Source of the DNA: an uncultured Bacteroidales bacterium
Lineage (GTDB): Bacteria; Bacteroidota; Bacteroidia; Bacteroidales; UBA932
Direction: 5' to 3'
NCBI GenBank assembly: GCA_944326315.1
Contig: CALVDP010000013.1
Coordinates: 1 to 51,228 of the forward strand
Length of the DNA stretch: 51,228 bases
Positions 24,472 to 33,674 of this stretch are shown here, one piece after another. A model generated the notes under the pieces. It saw nothing but the letters and a program-made list of their open reading frames with translations. It had not been told where the DNA came from and ran no database searches. A program made the position numbers and the translations under genes. Numbering within the stretch: position 1 is the first letter of the stretch; each line of letters begins with the position of its first letter.

Positions 24472-26769
24472 ATGAAATATCCTGTTATTTTGACATTGAT
24501 ATCAGTTTTTATGACAGCTTCCTGCAGCAATGATGACAATCCCGTATACAAGGACGCTTCGGCTCCTGTGGAGAAACGGGTAGAGGATCTTCTCGGCAGA
24601 ATGACCCTCGAAGAAAAGGTCGGGCAGATGAACCAGTTCGTCGGACTGGAGCATATCCGGAAGAACGAGGCTTCACTGTCGGAGGAAGACCTGAAGAACA
24701 ATACGGCCAATGCCTTCTATCCGGGATTCAGCGCGGATTCCGTGGCGGAATGGACGAAAAAGGGGCTTGTGGGCTCTTTCCTGCATGTCCTGACCATAGA
24801 AGAGGCCAATTATCTCCAGTCGCTCGCCATGCAGAGCCGCCTTGCCATACCTGTGATTTTCGGTATTGATGCAATACACGGCAATGCCAATGCCCCGGAC
24901 AATACTGTCTATCCTACCAATATCGGACTTGCAAGCTCTTTTGACCTGGACCTTGCGTACAGGATAGCAAGGGAGACTGCCGCCGAAATGCGTGCGATGA
25001 ACATGCACTGGACCTTCAATCCGAATGTAGAGGTGGCACGTGACCCGCGCTGGGGCCGGGTCGGGGAGACTTTCGGTGAAGACCCGTATCTTGTGACGAA
25101 GATGGGGGTGGAGACAGTGAAGGGATATCAGGATGACCTGTCGTCAGATGATGTCCTGGCCTGCATCAAGCATTTCGTAGGAGGCAGCCAGCCCGTAAAC
25201 GGCACCAACGGATCTCCGACCGACCTTTCGGAAAGGACAATCCGCGAAGTCTTCTTCCCTCCGTTCGAGGCCGGAGTCCAGGCAGGGGCAATGTCCCTGA
25301 TGACGGCTCACAACGAGCTGAACGGCATACCTTGCCACTCCAATGAATGGCTCATGGAAGATGTGCTCAGAGGAGAATGGGATTTCAAGGGATTCGTGGT
25401 AAGCGACTGGATGGACATAGAGCACATACATGACCTCCATGCCACTGCGGAAAACCTGAAGGAGGCTTTCTACCAGAGCATCATGGCCGGAATGGACATG
25501 CACATGCACGGCGTGTACTGGAACGAGTATGTCTGTGAGCTCGTGCGTGAGGGAAGGATTCCCGAGAGCAGGATAGATGAATCCGTACGCAGGATTCTGG
25601 ATATCAAGTTCCGGCTGGGACTGTTTGAGCAGCCGTATGCCGACGAGAAGACGACCATGGATGTGCGTCTGTGCGATGCACACAGACAGACGGCACTTGA
25701 AGCTGCACGCAAGTCGATAGTCCTCCTGAAAAATGATGGACTGCTGCCGCTCACGCCCGGGAAATACCGCAGGGTGCTGGTAACCGGCATCAATGCCGAT
25801 GACCATAATATCCTCGGGGACTGGAGTGCGGACCAGAAGCCGGACAACGTCATAACGGTCCTTGAAGGCCTGAGGATGGTGTCGCCGGAGACGGATTTCG
25901 TGTTCGTGGACCAGGATTGGGATCCGCGCAACATGTCCCGACAGGCAGTCGACAGGGCCGCATCGGTTGCCCGTACATGCGACCTGAACATAGTGGTGGC
26001 GGGAGAGTACATGTATCGCGGGCGCTGGACGGAAAGGACATCCGGAGAAGATACAGACCGCTCTGACATTGACCTTGTAGGGCTTCAGGACGAACTGATA
26101 CGCAAGGTCGCGGCTTCCGGAAAACCGACTGTCCTTGTCCTTATTTCCGGAAGGCCTCTCGGCACTGAATGGGCTGCGGAGCATCTTCCGGCCCTTGTCA
26201 ACGCCTGGGAGCCAGGGATGTACGGCGGACAGGCCATTGCGGAGATATTGTACGGGAAAGTGAACCCGTCCGCAAAACTGGCCGTGACCATACCGCGCTC
26301 CGTGGGACAGGTGCAGATGATATACAACCACAAGCCTTCACAGTATTTCCACCCGTATGCAGTGACACCGAGCACTCCTCTCTATCCGTTCGGTTTTGGG
26401 CTTTCATACACTGAATACGAGTATTCCGGCCTTCGTCTGGACCGCGAAGAAATACCGGCAGACGGCTCCCTGACGGTCTCTGTAGATGTCAGGAATGTCG
26501 GGGATATGGCAGGAGACGAGATAGTCCAGCTTTACATACGCGACAGATTCTCTCAGGTGACCCGTCCTGTGAAGGAGCTTAAGGACTTCGCAAGGATATC
26601 GCTTGAACCCGGGCAGACGAAGACAGTCAGCTTCACTGTCACGCCGGACAAGCTGCGTTTCCTGGACAAGAACCTTGAACCTGTCGTGGAGCCGGGAGAA
26701 TTTGTCCTGATGGTCGGACCGTCTTCTGCGGACAAGGATCTTCTGAAGGCAAGTTTCCGGGTGAAATGA
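24472..26769 (+). CDS. GH3 beta-glucosidase-type glycosidase, lipoprotein
   Basis: 765 residues, lipid Cys18 in TASCSNDDNP. The GH3 N-terminal barrel has FGIDAIHGNANAP, ARDPRWGRVGETFGEDPYL and nucleophile Asp312 in VVSDWMD; the second alpha/beta domain has KSIVLLKNDGLLPL and TSGEDTDRSDI, where the acid/base Glu is expected; the C-terminal part is a fibronectin-III-like domain (VRNVGDMAGDEIVQLYIRD). It is similar in layout to BglX. In this locus it would clip beta-linked glucose from glucomannan oligosaccharides. The acidic lipoprotein tail raises the chance of a surface rather than periplasmic site. It is 57 bases after GH26. Confidence 0.93.
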   Translation: MKYPVILTLISVFMTASCSNDDNPVYKDASAPVEKRVEDLLGRMTLEEKVGQMNQFVGLEHIRKNEASLSEEDLKNNTANAFYPGFSADSVAEWTKKGLVGSFLHVLTIEEANYLQSLAMQSRLAIPVIFGIDAIHGNANAPDNTVYPTNIGLASSFDLDLAYRIARETAAEMRAMNMHWTFNPNVEVARDPRWGRVGETFGEDPYLVTKMGVETVKGYQDDLSSDDVLACIKHFVGGSQPVNGTNGSPTDLSERTIREVFFPPFEAGVQAGAMSLMTAHNELNGIPCHSNEWLMEDVLRGEWDFKGFVVSDWMDIEHIHDLHATAENLKEAFYQSIMAGMDMHMHGVYWNEYVCELVREGRIPESRIDESVRRILDIKFRLGLFEQPYADEKTTMDVRLCDAHRQTALEAARKSIVLLKNDGLLPLTPGKYRRVLVTGINADDHNILGDWSADQKPDNVITVLEGLRMVSPETDFVFVDQDWDPRNMSRQAVDRAASVARTCDLNIVVAGEYMYRGRWTERTSGEDTDRSDIDLVGLQDELIRKVAASGKPTVLVLISGRPLGTEWAAEHLPALVNAWEPGMYGGQAIAEILYGKVNPSAKLAVTIPRSVGQVQMIYNHKPSQYFHPYAVTPSTPLYPFGFGLSYTEYEYSGLRLDREEIPADGSLTVSVDVRNVGDMAGDEIVQLYIRDRFSQVTRPVKELKDFARISLEPGQTKTVSFTVTPDKLRFLDKNLEPVVEPGEFVLMVGPSSADKDLLKASFRVK

Positions 26770-26789
26770 TGTGAAAAGAACGAATGGTT

Positions 26790-27878
26790 ATGAAAAAGAT
26801 ATTGGCAACGCTTTCCTTTGCGGCCGCTGTGCTGTCGGCCTGCACTGATAAGGATGCATCAGCACCGGCAGACATCCTGCTTTCGGATCTGCGTGCCTCT
26901 GTGGAAGAAGGAAAGATACTTTTCGGACAGCAGGATGCCTACATGTACGGACATTCGTGGAGAGCAGTCCAGGGAGACCGGCTTGACCGTTCCGATGTCA
27001 GGGACGTATGCGGGAAGAATCCTGCCGTGCTGGGACTTGACCTCGGCGGCATCGAACTTTCCGGACCGGAGAATCTGGACGGAAATCCCTTCGCCATGAT
27101 GCGCCAGGCGGCAATCGAACATTATTCCAGAGGCGGCATAGTGACTTTCTCATGGCATCCCCGCAATCCTCTCACCGGCGGTGACAGCTGGGACGTGTCT
27201 TCCGACAAGGTCGTGACTTCCGTGCTTGAAGGCGGAGAAAGACACGGGGTGTTCATGCAGTGGCTTTCGGCCTGTGCCGACTACCTCGATACTTTCCGGG
27301 ATGCGGACGGGAAGCGCATCCCGCTCATATTCAGGCCGTGGCACGAGCACACCGGCAGCTGGTTCTGGTGGGGCAGGGATCTTTGCACCGAAGAAGAATA
27401 CCTTGCGCTCTGGAAGCTGACGTACGGCTATATGACACAAGAACGCGGTCTTGACAATCTTGTATGGGCCTATTCTCCTGGTGCCGGTGTGGATGCCGAA
27501 GGATATATGGAGCGCTATCCGGGAGACGGTATTGTGGACATCCTGGGACTGGACTGTTACCAGTATGGGGAAGTGCCGGCATCCAACGCCGTATATTCCG
27601 AACAGCTGAAGGAGACGCTCTCGTTCATGGAAAAGCTCGGGGAAGAGCACGGCAAGACAATAGCCCTTACGGAAACCGGCCTTGAAGGCCTGCCTTACGC
27701 CGGATGGTGGACGGAAGTCCTGTATCCTGCCATAAAGGACTGTCCTCTGGCATACGTACTTGTGTGGCGCAATGCTTCCGATATTCCGGGGCATTTCTAT
27801 GCACCGTGGCCGGGACAGGAGTCAGAGGATGATTTCAGGAAATTTGCCGCTGTCGGCAACATTGGTTTTATAGAATAA
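26790..27878 (+). CDS. GH26 mannanase / mannobiohydrolase, lipoprotein
   Basis: 362 residues with lipid Cys18 ([10 protein letters not shown]). A compact GH26 with no extra domain: [15 protein letters not shown], acid/base Glu186 in [14 protein letters not shown], nucleophile Glu295 in ALTETG. It resembles the Bacteroides GH26 that releases mannobiose from chain ends, which would feed the epimerase/GH130 route; that detail is inference from similarity of context. An alternative ATG at 26784 is only 3 bases from the likely AAAAGAA ribosome site, so I prefer 26790. It and the first GH26 are clearly different subtypes. Confidence 0.9.
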   Translation: MKKILATLSFAAAVLSACTDKDASAPADILLSDLRASVEEGKILFGQQDAYMYGHSWRAVQGDRLDRSDVRDVCGKNPAVLGLDLGGIELSGPENLDGNPFAMMRQAAIEHYSRGGIVTFSWHPRNPLTGGDSWDVSSDKVVTSVLEGGERHGVFMQWLSACADYLDTFRDADGKRIPLIFRPWHEHTGSWFWWGRDLCTEEEYLALWKLTYGYMTQERGLDNLVWAYSPGAGVDAEGYMERYPGDGIVDILGLDCYQYGEVPASNAVYSEQLKETLSFMEKLGEEHGKTIALTETGLEGLPYAGWWTEVLYPAIKDCPLAYVLVWRNASDIPGHFYAPWPGQESEDDFRKFAAVGNIGFIE

Positions 27879-27903
27879 TGCCTTTACAGTTAAAATTTGT
27901 TAT

Positions 27904-29064
27904 ATGATGAATTTCGACGAAAGACTTGAGTGGCTCAGACAGAAGCATGAGGCCCTCATAACAAGAAAAAACGAGCCGCTTGAAGGAAACGGGATATATG
28001 AAAGATACCGCTATCCTATCCTGACAGGCGACCATGCGCCTCTTGAATGGAGGTATGATCTGAACAGGAATACCAACCCGTATCTTATGGAACGTTTCGG
28101 CATACATGCCACGTTCAATTCCGGAGCCATCAAATGGAACGGGAAATACATCCTTGTGGTCCGTGTGGAAGGTGCGGACCGCAAATCTTTCTTCGCCGTG
28201 GCGGAAAGCCCGGACGGAGTGGACAATTTCCGTTTCTGGGACAGGCCTGTTACCATGCCTGACTACGGCGAGCCTGCGACTAACATTTATGACATGAGGC
28301 TTACGGCCCATGAGGACGGCTGGATCTACGGGGTATTCTGCGTGGAGCGCAAGGACCCTTCCGCAGCTCCGGGAGACCTCTCCGCCGCCGTAGCATCCGC
28401 AGGTGTGGCCAGGACAAAGGATTTCGTGACATGGGAAAGGCTGCCTGACATGGTGTCGTCCGCCCAGCAGCGCAATGTGGTCCTGCATCCTGAATTCGTG
28501 GACGGCAAATACGCCCTCTACACGAGGCCTCAGGACGGCTTCATCGATGCCGGCCGCGGAGGCGGTATAGGCTGGGCTCTTGTGGACAGCATGGAGCATG
28601 TCGTGATCAAGGAAGAGAAGATCATCAATGCAAGGCATTACCACACTATCAAGGAGCAGAAGAACGGGGAAGGACCTGCCCCTATCAAGACTTCCAAAGG
28701 CTGGCTGCATCTGGCCCACGGGGTGCGCGGGTGTGCATCAGGGCTGCGTTATGTGCTCTATCTGTATGTGACATCCCTGGAAGACCCGTCCAGGGTGATA
28801 GCCGAGCCTGGAGGCTTCTTCCTTGTCCCGGAAGGCGACGAATACATCGGAGACGTGATGAATGTGCTGTTCTCTAACGGATGGATAGCGGACGATGACG
28901 GTACCGTGTATATCTACTATGCATCAAGTGACACGAGGATGCACGTGGCCGTGTCTTCCGTGGACAGGCTTCTGGACTATTGTTTCAACACAGAGCCGGA
29001 CGGCTACACCACTACGGATTCCGTAAAGAGACTGAACCGTCTGATCGACAAGAATCAGGAATGA
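27904..29064 (+). CDS. GH130 4-O-beta-mannosyl-glucose phosphorylase
   Basis: 386 residues without a signal peptide, so cytoplasmic. GH130 phosphorylases split mannosyl-glucose with phosphate into mannose 1-phosphate and glucose. The blocks [36 protein letters not shown] (Asp130, at the position of the family's proton-donor Asp), RNVVLHPEF and HLAHGVRG fit the GH130_1 mannosyl-glucose enzymes. Together with the epimerase at 9527 it forms the known intracellular route for mannobiose. A second ATG at 27907 is possible. The gene ends in a 21-bp repeated segment that contains its stop codon. Confidence 0.94.
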   Translation: MMNFDERLEWLRQKHEALITRKNEPLEGNGIYERYRYPILTGDHAPLEWRYDLNRNTNPYLMERFGIHATFNSGAIKWNGKYILVVRVEGADRKSFFAVAESPDGVDNFRFWDRPVTMPDYGEPATNIYDMRLTAHEDGWIYGVFCVERKDPSAAPGDLSAAVASAGVARTKDFVTWERLPDMVSSAQQRNVVLHPEFVDGKYALYTRPQDGFIDAGRGGGIGWALVDSMEHVVIKEEKIINARHYHTIKEQKNGEGPAPIKTSKGWLHLAHGVRGCASGLRYVLYLYVTSLEDPSRVIAEPGGFFLVPEGDEYIGDVMNVLFSNGWIADDDGTVYIYYASSDTRMHVAVSSVDRLLDYCFNTEPDGYTTTDSVKRLNRLIDKNQE

Positions 29065-29115
29065 TTGGAAAAGCATCAGGAATGATTGGAAAAGCATCAG
29101 GAATGATTGGAAAGA
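29054..29115. repeat. 21-bp triplication over the GH130 stop codon
   Basis: Units begin at 29054, 29075 and 29096, each starting ATCAGGAATGATTGGAAA. The first contains the last codons and TGA of the GH130 gene. The third runs into the transporter gene leader, so that GGAAAG lies just before its ATG at 29119. The repetition multiplies AGGA and GGAAA ribosome-site-like runs. Confidence 0.9.
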
Positions 29116-29118
29116 CTC

Positions 29119-30513
29119 ATGATCTATATGAAAAACCGAAACCACGATAAAGCGGCCTTCACGGAAAAGGTAGGATACGGCCTTGGGGACATGTCTTCCT
29201 CGATGTTCTGGAAGATATTCTCGTACTATCTTCCCTTTTTCTATTCCAATGTGTTCGGGCTGTCGCTTGCCCATGCAGGGACACTGTTGCTGATAACTAA
29301 ACTTTACGATGCTGTATTTGACCCTGTAATGGGCATGATTGCCGACAGGACCAGGACAAGATGGGGAGTGTACAGGCCGTATCTGCTGTGGGCGGCCGTC
29401 CCTTTCGCCATCGCGGGCGTACTTACGTTCACCACTCCTGATGCAGGCTATGGCTTCAAGCATGCATTTGCATACATCACGTATATTGTCATGATGACGA
29501 CATACTCGGTCATCAATGTACCCTATGGGGCCATGCTTGGCGTGATTACGCCTGATTCAAGGGAAAAGACCGTCTTTTCCTCCTACAGGATGTTTTTCGC
29601 ATACGGCGGAAGTTTCATCGCACTGGCCATTTTCGAGCCTCTGCTGAAATTCTTCCAGAATACGGAAAATGTTTCCGTGCAGGCTTCATGGCAGTACACG
29701 ATGGTCATTGTCGGGCTTATATGTGCAGTGCTGTTTATCCTTTGCTTCGCAATGACGAAGGAAAGGGTAAGGCCGGAAACTCCTCAGGCAGGGAACGCCT
29801 CAGTATTGAAAGATATCAGGTCCCTTGTAAATAACGGTCCGTGGTGGATATTGCTGGCTGCCGGAATAGGAGTGCTGCTGTTCAACTCTATCAGAGGCGG
29901 GGCCGCAGCGTACTATTTCAAGGACGTGATAGGGACGCCGGCGCTTTTCACCTGCGGCATCTTCCTGGCTGTCGGAGAGGTGGCCAACATGCTTGGAGTT
30001 GCCCTTGCCGTACCGCTTTCCGACAGGCTGGGAAAGAAATCCTCGTATATCCTGGCCTTGGCCGTGGCAGGTGTACTGAGTCTCTTCATCATGTTCATAC
30101 CCTCCACGACAGGAGGCATGTGGACCCTTATCATTCTGCAGATACTGATAAGCATAGCCACAGGTGTTACGCTTCCTCTGCTCTGGAGCATGTTCGCGGA
30201 CATAGCGGACTATTCCGAGTACAGGAATTCCTCGGCATCGACAGGTCTTATCTTCTCTTCGTCTTCAATGTCCCAGAAATTCGGCGGCGCTTTCGGCAGT
30301 GCCTTGATACTGTGGGTGCTGGCAGCATTCGGATACGATACTTCTGAAACTGCCGTACAGTCGCAGACCGCCATTACCGGACTGAAGGCAATGATGAGCT
30401 GGATACCGTCAATAGGTGCGCTCGCAGCTGCCGCAGTGGTGGTCTTCTATCCTCTTACCACATCCAGAATGGCGGAAATTTCATCCGTACTTGCGGAAAG
30501 AAGAAAGAAATGA
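29119..30513 (+). CDS. GPH-type sugar:cation symporter (MFS)
   Basis: 464 residues, about 12 membrane segments. The motif DPVMGMIADRTRTRWGVYRPYLLW after segment 2 is typical of the glycoside-pentoside-hexuronide (MelB-like) group. Between GH130 and the periplasmic hydrolases, it most likely carries mannobiose or similar disaccharides across the inner membrane. I chose ATG 29119 because GGAAAG precedes it by about 5 bases; ATG 29128 (MKNRNHDK) is an alternative, and the frame also begins at a TTG at 29107. Confidence 0.92.
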   Translation: MIYMKNRNHDKAAFTEKVGYGLGDMSSSMFWKIFSYYLPFFYSNVFGLSLAHAGTLLLITKLYDAVFDPVMGMIADRTRTRWGVYRPYLLWAAVPFAIAGVLTFTTPDAGYGFKHAFAYITYIVMMTTYSVINVPYGAMLGVITPDSREKTVFSSYRMFFAYGGSFIALAIFEPLLKFFQNTENVSVQASWQYTMVIVGLICAVLFILCFAMTKERVRPETPQAGNASVLKDIRSLVNNGPWWILLAAGIGVLLFNSIRGGAAAYYFKDVIGTPALFTCGIFLAVGEVANMLGVALAVPLSDRLGKKSSYILALAVAGVLSLFIMFIPSTTGGMWTLIILQILISIATGVTLPLLWSMFADIADYSEYRNSSASTGLIFSSSSMSQKFGGAFGSALILWVLAAFGYDTSETAVQSQTAITGLKAMMSWIPSIGALAAAAVVVFYPLTTSRMAEISSVLAERRKK

Positions 30514-30557
30514 ATTATCTTGGCTGAACGAAAAAACGCTACTTGAAATACTGTACT

Positions 30558-33500
30558 ATGAAACTTTTGAAAACAATAACCGGACTGCTTCTTGCCGCAT
30601 TGCCCCTTGCCGGCACCATGCCTGCAATGGCGGACACTCCTGTCGGGGAGAACGGCTGGCTTTCTGTGAAGGGGCATTCACTGGTCAACGAGAAAGGCAA
30701 TCCTGTGACGCTTTCCGGCGTAAGCATCGGCTGGCACAACCTGTGGCCGAGATTCTACAACCACGGTACGGTAGACCAGCTTGCCGGAGAATGGGGATGC
30801 AATGTAGTCCGGGCAGCGATAGGTGCGGAGCTTGACGGCAATTTCGCTTCCGATCCGGAGACAGCCCTGCAGTCGCTTTACAGGGTGGCTGACGCCGCCA
30901 TAGAGAACGGCATATATGTGATTGTGGACTGGCATGCCCACAAGTTGCGTCTGGATGAGGCCAGGAGGTTCTTCAAGGCTGTGACGGACAGGTACAAGGG
31001 AGTACCCAATGTCATATATGAAGTCTTCAACGAGCCTGTGGACGACAGCTGGGCGGATATCAAGGCCTACGCGGAAGACATCATATCGGTCATAAGGTCA
31101 GCAGAGCCGAAGGCATTGGTGCTGGTGGGCTGCCCTCACTGGGATCAGGACGTGCATATTGTAGCGGATGACCCGATAAAGGGACTGGACAACATCATGT
31201 ACACCCTGCATTTCTATGCCGGGACACACGGCGCTGAACTCCGGGTAAGGGGAGACTACGCCATATCCCGCGGCATTCCGCTGTTCGTGTCGGAATGTGC
31301 TGGCATGAATGCCGACGGTGACGGTCCTCTGGATCTGGAAGAATGGGCTGCATGGTGGGAATGGATGGATGCCAACGGGCTGAGCCGCGTCATGTGGTCT
31401 CTTTCGGACAAGGACGAGACATGTTCGATGCTTCTGCCGTCCGCATCTTCGGAAGGTCCGTGGGATGACGGCGTCATCAAGGAATGGGGCAGGACTGTAC
31501 GTGAATACCTGTCCATTGACCAGGGCAGGGAAAAGGATCTTGTCCATGTCTCTACGGACAGGATGTCGATGGTGCTGGATGCCTGTCCCGGAAAGCAGTT
31601 GCGATATCTGTATTTCGGCGAAAGGCTGTGCGAGTCTGATATGCAGGGTCTCCTGCGCAGCGGAATGCCTTCGGCGGATGCTTATCCGGCTTATGGTATG
31701 AACTGCCTGTCGGAGCCTGCACTGGCAGTGGTGCATCCTGACGGGAACATGACGTTGCAGCTGGTTGTGGAGAGTGTCTCCACCATTCGTGAAGACAATG
31801 CGGAAGTCACCAGGATAAGGCTGAAGGATACCTTCTATCCGTTCTATGCCGACATATGCTACAGAGCTTATGATGACACCGAAATGATAGAGACGTGGAC
31901 TGAGCTTGCAAATATGGCCAAAAAGCCTGTATTACTCAGGGAATACGCTTCGGCATATCTTCCTGTGCGCAAGGGAGACGTGTGGATATCGCATCTGTAC
32001 GGTTCCTGGGCGGATGAGGGCAGGGTGGCCTGCGAGCCTCTTGCTCCTGGCATCAAGGTCATCAGCAACAGGGACGGGGTGCGCAATTCGCACACTTCAC
32101 ACGCCGAGGTCATGATTTCACTGGACGGAAAACCGAGGGAGAACAGCGGGGACGTAATAGGGGCGGCCCTGTGTTACAGTGGAAACTATGAACTGAAGTT
32201 CCATACCGGGGATACGGATTTCCATGGATTCTTCGCAGGTATCAATCCTGATGCATCCGAATACCGCCTTATGCCGAAAGAGACTTTCGTGACCCCGGAA
32301 CTTGCCCTGACATACAGCCGCGAGGGACTCGGAGGCGCAAGCCGGAATTTCCATGACTGGGCCCGCAGATACAGGCTCGCACACGGGGATATTGAACGCA
32401 AGATATTGCTGAACAGCTGGGAAGGAGTCTATTTCGACATTACGGAAGACGGAATGGACAGCATGATGAAGGACATTGCCTCAATGGGAGGCGAACTTTT
32501 CGTGATGGACGACGGCTGGTTCGGAGGCAGATACCAGAGGAACCGGGACAATTCATCGCTGGGTGACTGGCAGACTGACACCCGGAAGCTTCCCAACGGC
32601 ATAGCCGGACTTGTGAAGACCGCCGGAAGTCACGGGATAGGCTTCGGTATATGGATAGAGCCGGAGATGACCAATACTGTCAGCGAACTATACGAAAAGC
32701 ATCCTGACTGGGTGCTGAAACCAGTCTCCCGCGACCCTGTGACAGGACGCGGCGGTACCCAGCTTGTCCTCGACCTGGGCAATCCTCAGGTGCAGGACTT
32801 CGTATTCGATGTCGTGGACAGGCTCATGACAGAAAACCCCGGCATCGAATACATAAAATGGGACGCCAACATGTCGATAATGACCCATGGCTCGCAATAT
32901 CTCGGCAAGGACAGGCAGAGCGAGATGTATATCCGTTATCATCAGGGACTCGTCTCTGTATGCGAAAGGATACGCGCCAAATATCCGGACCTTGTCATCC
33001 AGGCATGCGCAAGCGGGGGAGGACGGGCCAACTACGGTATCCTTCCGTGGTTTGACGAGTTCTGGGTAAGTGACAACACCGATGCCCTCCAGCGCATCTA
33101 CATGCAGTGGGGAACATCGTACTTCTTCCCTGCAATAGCCATGGCATCACATATAAGCGCAGCTCCGAATCATCAGACTTTCAGAACCATACCGCTGAAA
33201 TACAGGATAGATGTGGCAATGAGCGGACGTCTCGGCATGGAAATCCAGCCCAAGAACATGACGGCAGAGGAGAAGGAGCTGTGCCGGAAGGCGATAGCAG
33301 AATACAAGATGATAAGGCCGGTGGTACAGTTCGGGGACATCTACAGGCTGGTCTCTCCGTATGACGGCTTCAACCTTGCTTCCCTTATGTACTGTTCCAA
33401 GGACAAGTCCGAGGCGGTGTTCTACTGGTGGAAGCTGGAGCATTTCAGGAACGAACATCTTCCACGGGTGAAAATGGCCGGGCTTGACCCTGACAGAATG

Positions 33501-33674
33501 TACCGTGTGACTGAGCTTGACAGGATAGACAACAAGCCTCTTCCGTTCGAAGGCATGTCTTTTTCCGGCAGATACCTCATGTCCACGGGGCTTGAGATAC
33601 CTTATACGCATACCGTTGACTACCATTTGCAGAATGACTGGTCAAGCCGTGTGCTTTATCTTGTAGCGGAATGA
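30558..33674 (+). CDS. GH5-GH36 fusion: endo-glycanase plus alpha-galactosidase
   Basis: 1038 residues with a cleavable signal peptide (ends near AMA, residue 26), so periplasmic. Residues about 30-325 are a GH5 of the subfamily 2-like type: GVSIGWHNLWPRFYN, VDWHAH, acid/base Glu159 in VFNEP, HFYAGTH, nucleophile Glu246 in VSECAG, WSLSDKDE. Residues about 335-1035 are a full GH36 alpha-galactosidase: DDGWFGGR, nucleophile Asp769 in KWDAN, CASGGGRANYG, acid/base Asp839 in SDNTDA. One chain would cut the backbone of galacto(gluco)mannan oligosaccharides and strip galactose. The start is ATG 30558; the frame opens at a TTG 15 bases earlier. The stop overlaps the GH2 start. Confidence 0.93.
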   Translation: MKLLKTITGLLLAALPLAGTMPAMADTPVGENGWLSVKGHSLVNEKGNPVTLSGVSIGWHNLWPRFYNHGTVDQLAGEWGCNVVRAAIGAELDGNFASDPETALQSLYRVADAAIENGIYVIVDWHAHKLRLDEARRFFKAVTDRYKGVPNVIYEVFNEPVDDSWADIKAYAEDIISVIRSAEPKALVLVGCPHWDQDVHIVADDPIKGLDNIMYTLHFYAGTHGAELRVRGDYAISRGIPLFVSECAGMNADGDGPLDLEEWAAWWEWMDANGLSRVMWSLSDKDETCSMLLPSASSEGPWDDGVIKEWGRTVREYLSIDQGREKDLVHVSTDRMSMVLDACPGKQLRYLYFGERLCESDMQGLLRSGMPSADAYPAYGMNCLSEPALAVVHPDGNMTLQLVVESVSTIREDNAEVTRIRLKDTFYPFYADICYRAYDDTEMIETWTELANMAKKPVLLREYASAYLPVRKGDVWISHLYGSWADEGRVACEPLAPGIKVISNRDGVRNSHTSHAEVMISLDGKPRENSGDVIGAALCYSGNYELKFHTGDTDFHGFFAGINPDASEYRLMPKETFVTPELALTYSREGLGGASRNFHDWARRYRLAHGDIERKILLNSWEGVYFDITEDGMDSMMKDIASMGGELFVMDDGWFGGRYQRNRDNSSLGDWQTDTRKLPNGIAGLVKTAGSHGIGFGIWIEPEMTNTVSELYEKHPDWVLKPVSRDPVTGRGGTQLVLDLGNPQVQDFVFDVVDRLMTENPGIEYIKWDANMSIMTHGSQYLGKDRQSEMYIRYHQGLVSVCERIRAKYPDLVIQACASGGGRANYGILPWFDEFWVSDNTDALQRIYMQWGTSYFFPAIAMASHISAAPNHQTFRTIPLKYRIDVAMSGRLGMEIQPKNMTAEEKELCRKAIAEYKMIRPVVQFGDIYRLVSPYDGFNLASLMYCSKDKSEAVFYWWKLEHFRNEHLPRVKMAGLDPDRMYRVTELDRIDNKPLPFEGMSFSGRYLMSTGLEIPYTHTVDYHLQNDWSSRVLYLVAE

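Noticed and set aside
25144-26331. 395-residue minus-strand open frame inside the GH3 gene
   Set aside because: The plus-strand GH3 protein has all catalytic blocks; the antisense frame shows no recognisable domain.
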